This document shows positions 61,887 through 64,000 of a stretch of DNA of 64,000 nt, one piece after another. Source of the DNA: Flexivirga endophytica (GTDB taxonomy: Bacteria; Actinomycetota; Actinomycetes; Actinomycetales; Dermatophilaceae); assembly GCF_014640635.1 (NCBI RefSeq), contig NZ_BMHI01000001.1, forward strand, positions 1-64,000, read 5' to 3'. Position numbers and translations under genes: made by a program. Within the stretch, counting starts at the first letter, position 1. The number at the start of each line of letters is the position of its first letter. The notes beneath the pieces are model-generated. The model did no database searches. It had not been told where the DNA came from and saw only the letters and a program-made list of their open reading frames with translations.

Positions 61887-63239
61887 ATGACTCGAGCCTG
61901 GCGCGTGACGCTCGTTATCGCGGCAGCGCTTTTGTCCGCTTGGCTCTGGTCCGTCTCGATCACTTCTCCGGACGTGCGCACCGTAACGGTGCTTGCGTGT
62001 CTGGCGCTGCTCGCAACCGCGGCTCAGTCGACCCGGTTGGCTGGCTCGGGCGCGAGTGTTTCTCTCACCTCCATCCTGCTCGGAGCCGCGATACCTCTTA
62101 CGGGCCCGGTAGGTGCCGCGATCGTTGGATGTGTTTCTGGCGTCGACCCGCTCCGCAGGCGTCCGATTGTCGTTCGTACTTTCAACGTTTCGATGAACGG
62201 CCTCGTCGGCGTCGTCGGTGGTCTCCTCTACCTCGTGGTCGGCGGTCGAATCCGAGTCGCGAACGGGACGTCGCCGCTGCTGATCGTTGGTACTCAACTG
62301 CTCCCGTTGGCCTTGGCGACAATCGTTATGTTGCTGGTGAACGCGATGTGCGTTGGCACGATGATCTCGATCAACGGTGGCACGCCGATGCTGATGACCG
62401 TGCGCAGGCTGGTCGGACAGGTGGGACGTACCTACCTGGGTTATGGCGTCGTGGGCTTCCTCTTCGCCGTGTTGTGGGACCCCGTCGGCCTCGGGCTCGC
62501 AACGGTATTGGTGATGGTTGCGCCGCTCGCCCTCGCTCAGTGGTCCTACGCACAGCAGCACGCTGAATCGCTCGCTCATGAACGAACCGTTTCCGGCTTG
62601 GTCGCGGCGAGCGAAGCGCGGGATCCGATCATGCGCGGCCGCAACGAAAGAGTAGCTCGGGTCAGCGAACTCATCGGCAATGAGTTGCGGCTCTCCCCGG
62701 GCCAGGCGGATGCTCTGCACTTCGCCGCGTTGCTGCACGACGTCGGCATGGTCGCGCCGGTGGAACGACGGCACCCAGGATCCGATCCACGGCAGGACGA
62801 TCTGGACCGCATCCGGGGCCACCCGACCCGAGGCGTCGAGATGCTGCGGTCCATCGAGTTCCTCGGCGACTCGATCACCGCGATCCTCCATCACCACGAA
62901 CGCTGGGACGGTCGGGGCTACCCCGACGGGTTGGCCGGCAAGAACATCCCGCAATTGGCGCGCATTCTCGCCGTCGCCGACACGTTCTGTGCGCTCACCC
63001 CCAGGATCGGCGTGGACGAGACGATCCAGGTGCTTCGAGCGCGGGCCGGCCGGCAGTTCGACCCGGACTGCGTCGAAGCACTGGCCACGGTCGCAGACAC
63101 GGCCCACGGGATCGCCGCGGTCAGCGATATCTCGGACAACGTCGGCGGTGCAGACCCCGTGGTCGACGAGACACAGTGGCTCGATCACGACCTCCCGGCG
63201 GTGTCCGACATGCTGGCGGGCGAGCGGGCCCAGCAATGA
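61887..63239 (+). CDS. Membrane-bound HD-GYP phosphohydrolase (probable c-di-GMP phosphodiesterase)
   Basis: The start ATG 61887 follows CAGGAGAC. Residues 1-220 of 450 form about six membrane helices, an apparent sensory module; about 230-410 is an HD-GYP domain with HD at 284-285 (ALLHDVGMV), GHPTRGVEM, HHHERWDGRGYPDGL (HHE and GYP motifs near 335-347) and ILAVADTFCAL. It should degrade cyclic di-GMP or a related nucleotide at the membrane. It is coupled by ATGA to a following membrane protein whose first 250 residues have a similar layout. Confidence 0.9.
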   Translation: MTRAWRVTLVIAAALLSAWLWSVSITSPDVRTVTVLACLALLATAAQSTRLAGSGASVSLTSILLGAAIPLTGPVGAAIVGCVSGVDPLRRRPIVVRTFNVSMNGLVGVVGGLLYLVVGGRIRVANGTSPLLIVGTQLLPLALATIVMLLVNAMCVGTMISINGGTPMLMTVRRLVGQVGRTYLGYGVVGFLFAVLWDPVGLGLATVLVMVAPLALAQWSYAQQHAESLAHERTVSGLVAASEARDPIMRGRNERVARVSELIGNELRLSPGQADALHFAALLHDVGMVAPVERRHPGSDPRQDDLDRIRGHPTRGVEMLRSIEFLGDSITAILHHHERWDGRGYPDGLAGKNIPQLARILAVADTFCALTPRIGVDETIQVLRARAGRQFDPDCVEALATVADTAHGIAAVSDISDNVGGADPVVDETQWLDHDLPAVSDMLAGERAQQ

Positions 63240-64000
63240 GACGCACAGTGGCCGGTTTCCGGACGCCGGCGGTCCTCTGGTCCATCGTGCTCATAGTGGT
63301 CTGCCTGGGCGCGGCTTTCCTGCAAGCGAACATCTCCGGTGACTCGACCCTGTTGGTGATGGGTTGCTTCGTGGTAGCGCTGGCCTGCGCGTCCTTGCTG
63401 CACCTGTCGCTCTTCGGTGGTCGGGTGAGCACTCCGGTGGCGACGGCGGTGGCGCTGAGCCTCGCGTTCGCCGGCCCCCAGCCGTTCGACGCGGCCGGGC
63501 GAGTGCCGGACTCGACGTTGGAGGTGCTCGCCGCAGCGGTGATCGGCCGGGCGCTCGGCGGTCTGCTGAGCTGGCGCTTCCTCGGCATACGCCCGACACC
63601 CGCGGCCAGGATCGGGCCGTTCATCGCGATCACCATCGCCTCGGTGCTCTACCGCGACGTGCCGTTCTTCTCCGGTGTCTCCGCCATCGACATGTATGGC
63701 GAATGGGGTTCACACCGTTGGCGATCCGCGGTCGCGATGGCCGTTGCCGGAGTGGTCGCGGGTGCCGTGATGCTGGTCGCTTCGGTCTACCTGCACCGCG
63801 GCGGGCGTTCGTTCCGGTCGGAGTTCGCCGAGGTGGCCCGCATCCAGTCCGCGTTGAACGCAGCCGTCATCTCGACGTCGATCGCGATCGCGCTGGGCAT
63901 GTCGGCGCTCGGCGTGCTCGCCATACCGCTGATGTCGGCACCGTTGGTGCTGTTGCGTTTTGCGCTGCAACAGCAGGCATCGGTCATCGACACACGGCGG
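63236..64000 (+). CDS. Multi-pass membrane protein, paralogous layout to preceding sensor domain (partial)
   Basis: ATG 63236 overlaps the HD-GYP stop (ATGA). The window ends after 255 codons with the frame open. About seven hydrophobic segments occur, and the stretch LRFALQQQASVIDTRR at the end matches the position of AQWSYAQQHAESLAHER in the preceding protein, just before its HD-GYP domain. It may therefore be a second HD-GYP or related signalling enzyme. The first 35 residues include a signal-anchor-like helix (VLWSIVLIVVCLGAAFLQ). Confidence 0.75.
   Translation, partial: MRRTVAGFRTPAVLWSIVLIVVCLGAAFLQANISGDSTLLVMGCFVVALACASLLHLSLFGGRVSTPVATAVALSLAFAGPQPFDAAGRVPDSTLEVLAAAVIGRALGGLLSWRFLGIRPTPAARIGPFIAITIASVLYRDVPFFSGVSAIDMYGEWGSHRWRSAVAMAVAGVVAGAVMLVASVYLHRGGRSFRSEFAEVARIQSALNAAVISTSIAIALGMSALGVLAIPLMSAPLVLLRFALQQQASVIDTRR

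Overview
The window is GC-rich chromosomal DNA from an actinomycete, most likely in the order Micrococcales. The species cannot be named from the sequence. The actinobacterial markers are a SigR/RsrA thiol-stress pair, an F420-dependent glucose-6-phosphate dehydrogenase, a desferrioxamine-type desABCD cluster with DtxR/IdeR-type iron boxes, a tad (Flp pilus) locus, a DUF3349 protein and a 24-residue bL37-like ribosomal protein. Many genes lack a Shine-Dalgarno sequence and instead have a TANNNT box 6-8 nt before the start codon, the pattern of leaderless mRNAs.

Layout. 1-0.8 kb is an accessory scar: a tRNA-like T-arm, a 16-bp inverted repeat, a truncated ISL3-type transposase and a strong hairpin. 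0.8-8.2 kb holds small stress and membrane modules: a PAP2-type phosphatase; a His-rich DUF4396 membrane protein behind a CsoR-type palindrome; an ECF41-type sigma factor divergent from SnoaL-like and DoxX-like genes; a cysteine-desulfurase-like enzyme; and a cupin plus SufR-like regulator divergent from a DUF2249-cupin fusion. 8.2-17.4 kb has a 1414-aa FHA-FtsK/EccC-type ATPase divergent from a tad operon (TadA, TadB, TadC, pilin, three TadE/G-like proteins).

17.4-24.5 kb is core: AAA ATPase, prfB, ftsE-ftsX with a secreted M23 peptidase, smpB and a LolA-like protein. 24.4-26.9 kb has an ABC exporter pair and an orphan. 26.9-32.2 kb is the desA-B-C-D siderophore operon, with an iron box upstream of desA. 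A matching siderophore-binding lipoprotein with its own iron box lies at 56 kb. 32.3-35.9 kb has an Rv1747-like FHA-ABC exporter and a second FHA protein. 36-43.2 kb holds ndh, a secreted trypsin-like protease, an M16 peptidase pair and a ThrE-type exporter.

43.3-49.4 kb holds two MFS transporters (one with a linked ArsR-type regulator), gabT and hisN, separated by very long hairpins. 49.5-53.5 kb is a DUF3349 / small membrane protein / Pit phosphate transporter group and a FUSC protein. rsgA and aroA follow, then the iron lipoprotein, an SRAP (YedK/HMCES) protein, an alpha/beta hydrolase and fgd. 59.7-64 kb has a small leaderless membrane protein, sigR-rsrA, the bL37-like gene, a 30-residue peptide ORF, a membrane HD-GYP protein and a paralogous membrane protein cut by the window end.

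The most interesting unexplained items are the peptide/HD-GYP/membrane trio at 61.7-64 kb, the overlap of a CsoR-type palindrome with a SigR-type promoter at 2.48 kb, an interspersed repeat that has entered coding regions, and the family of long nested hairpins between genes.
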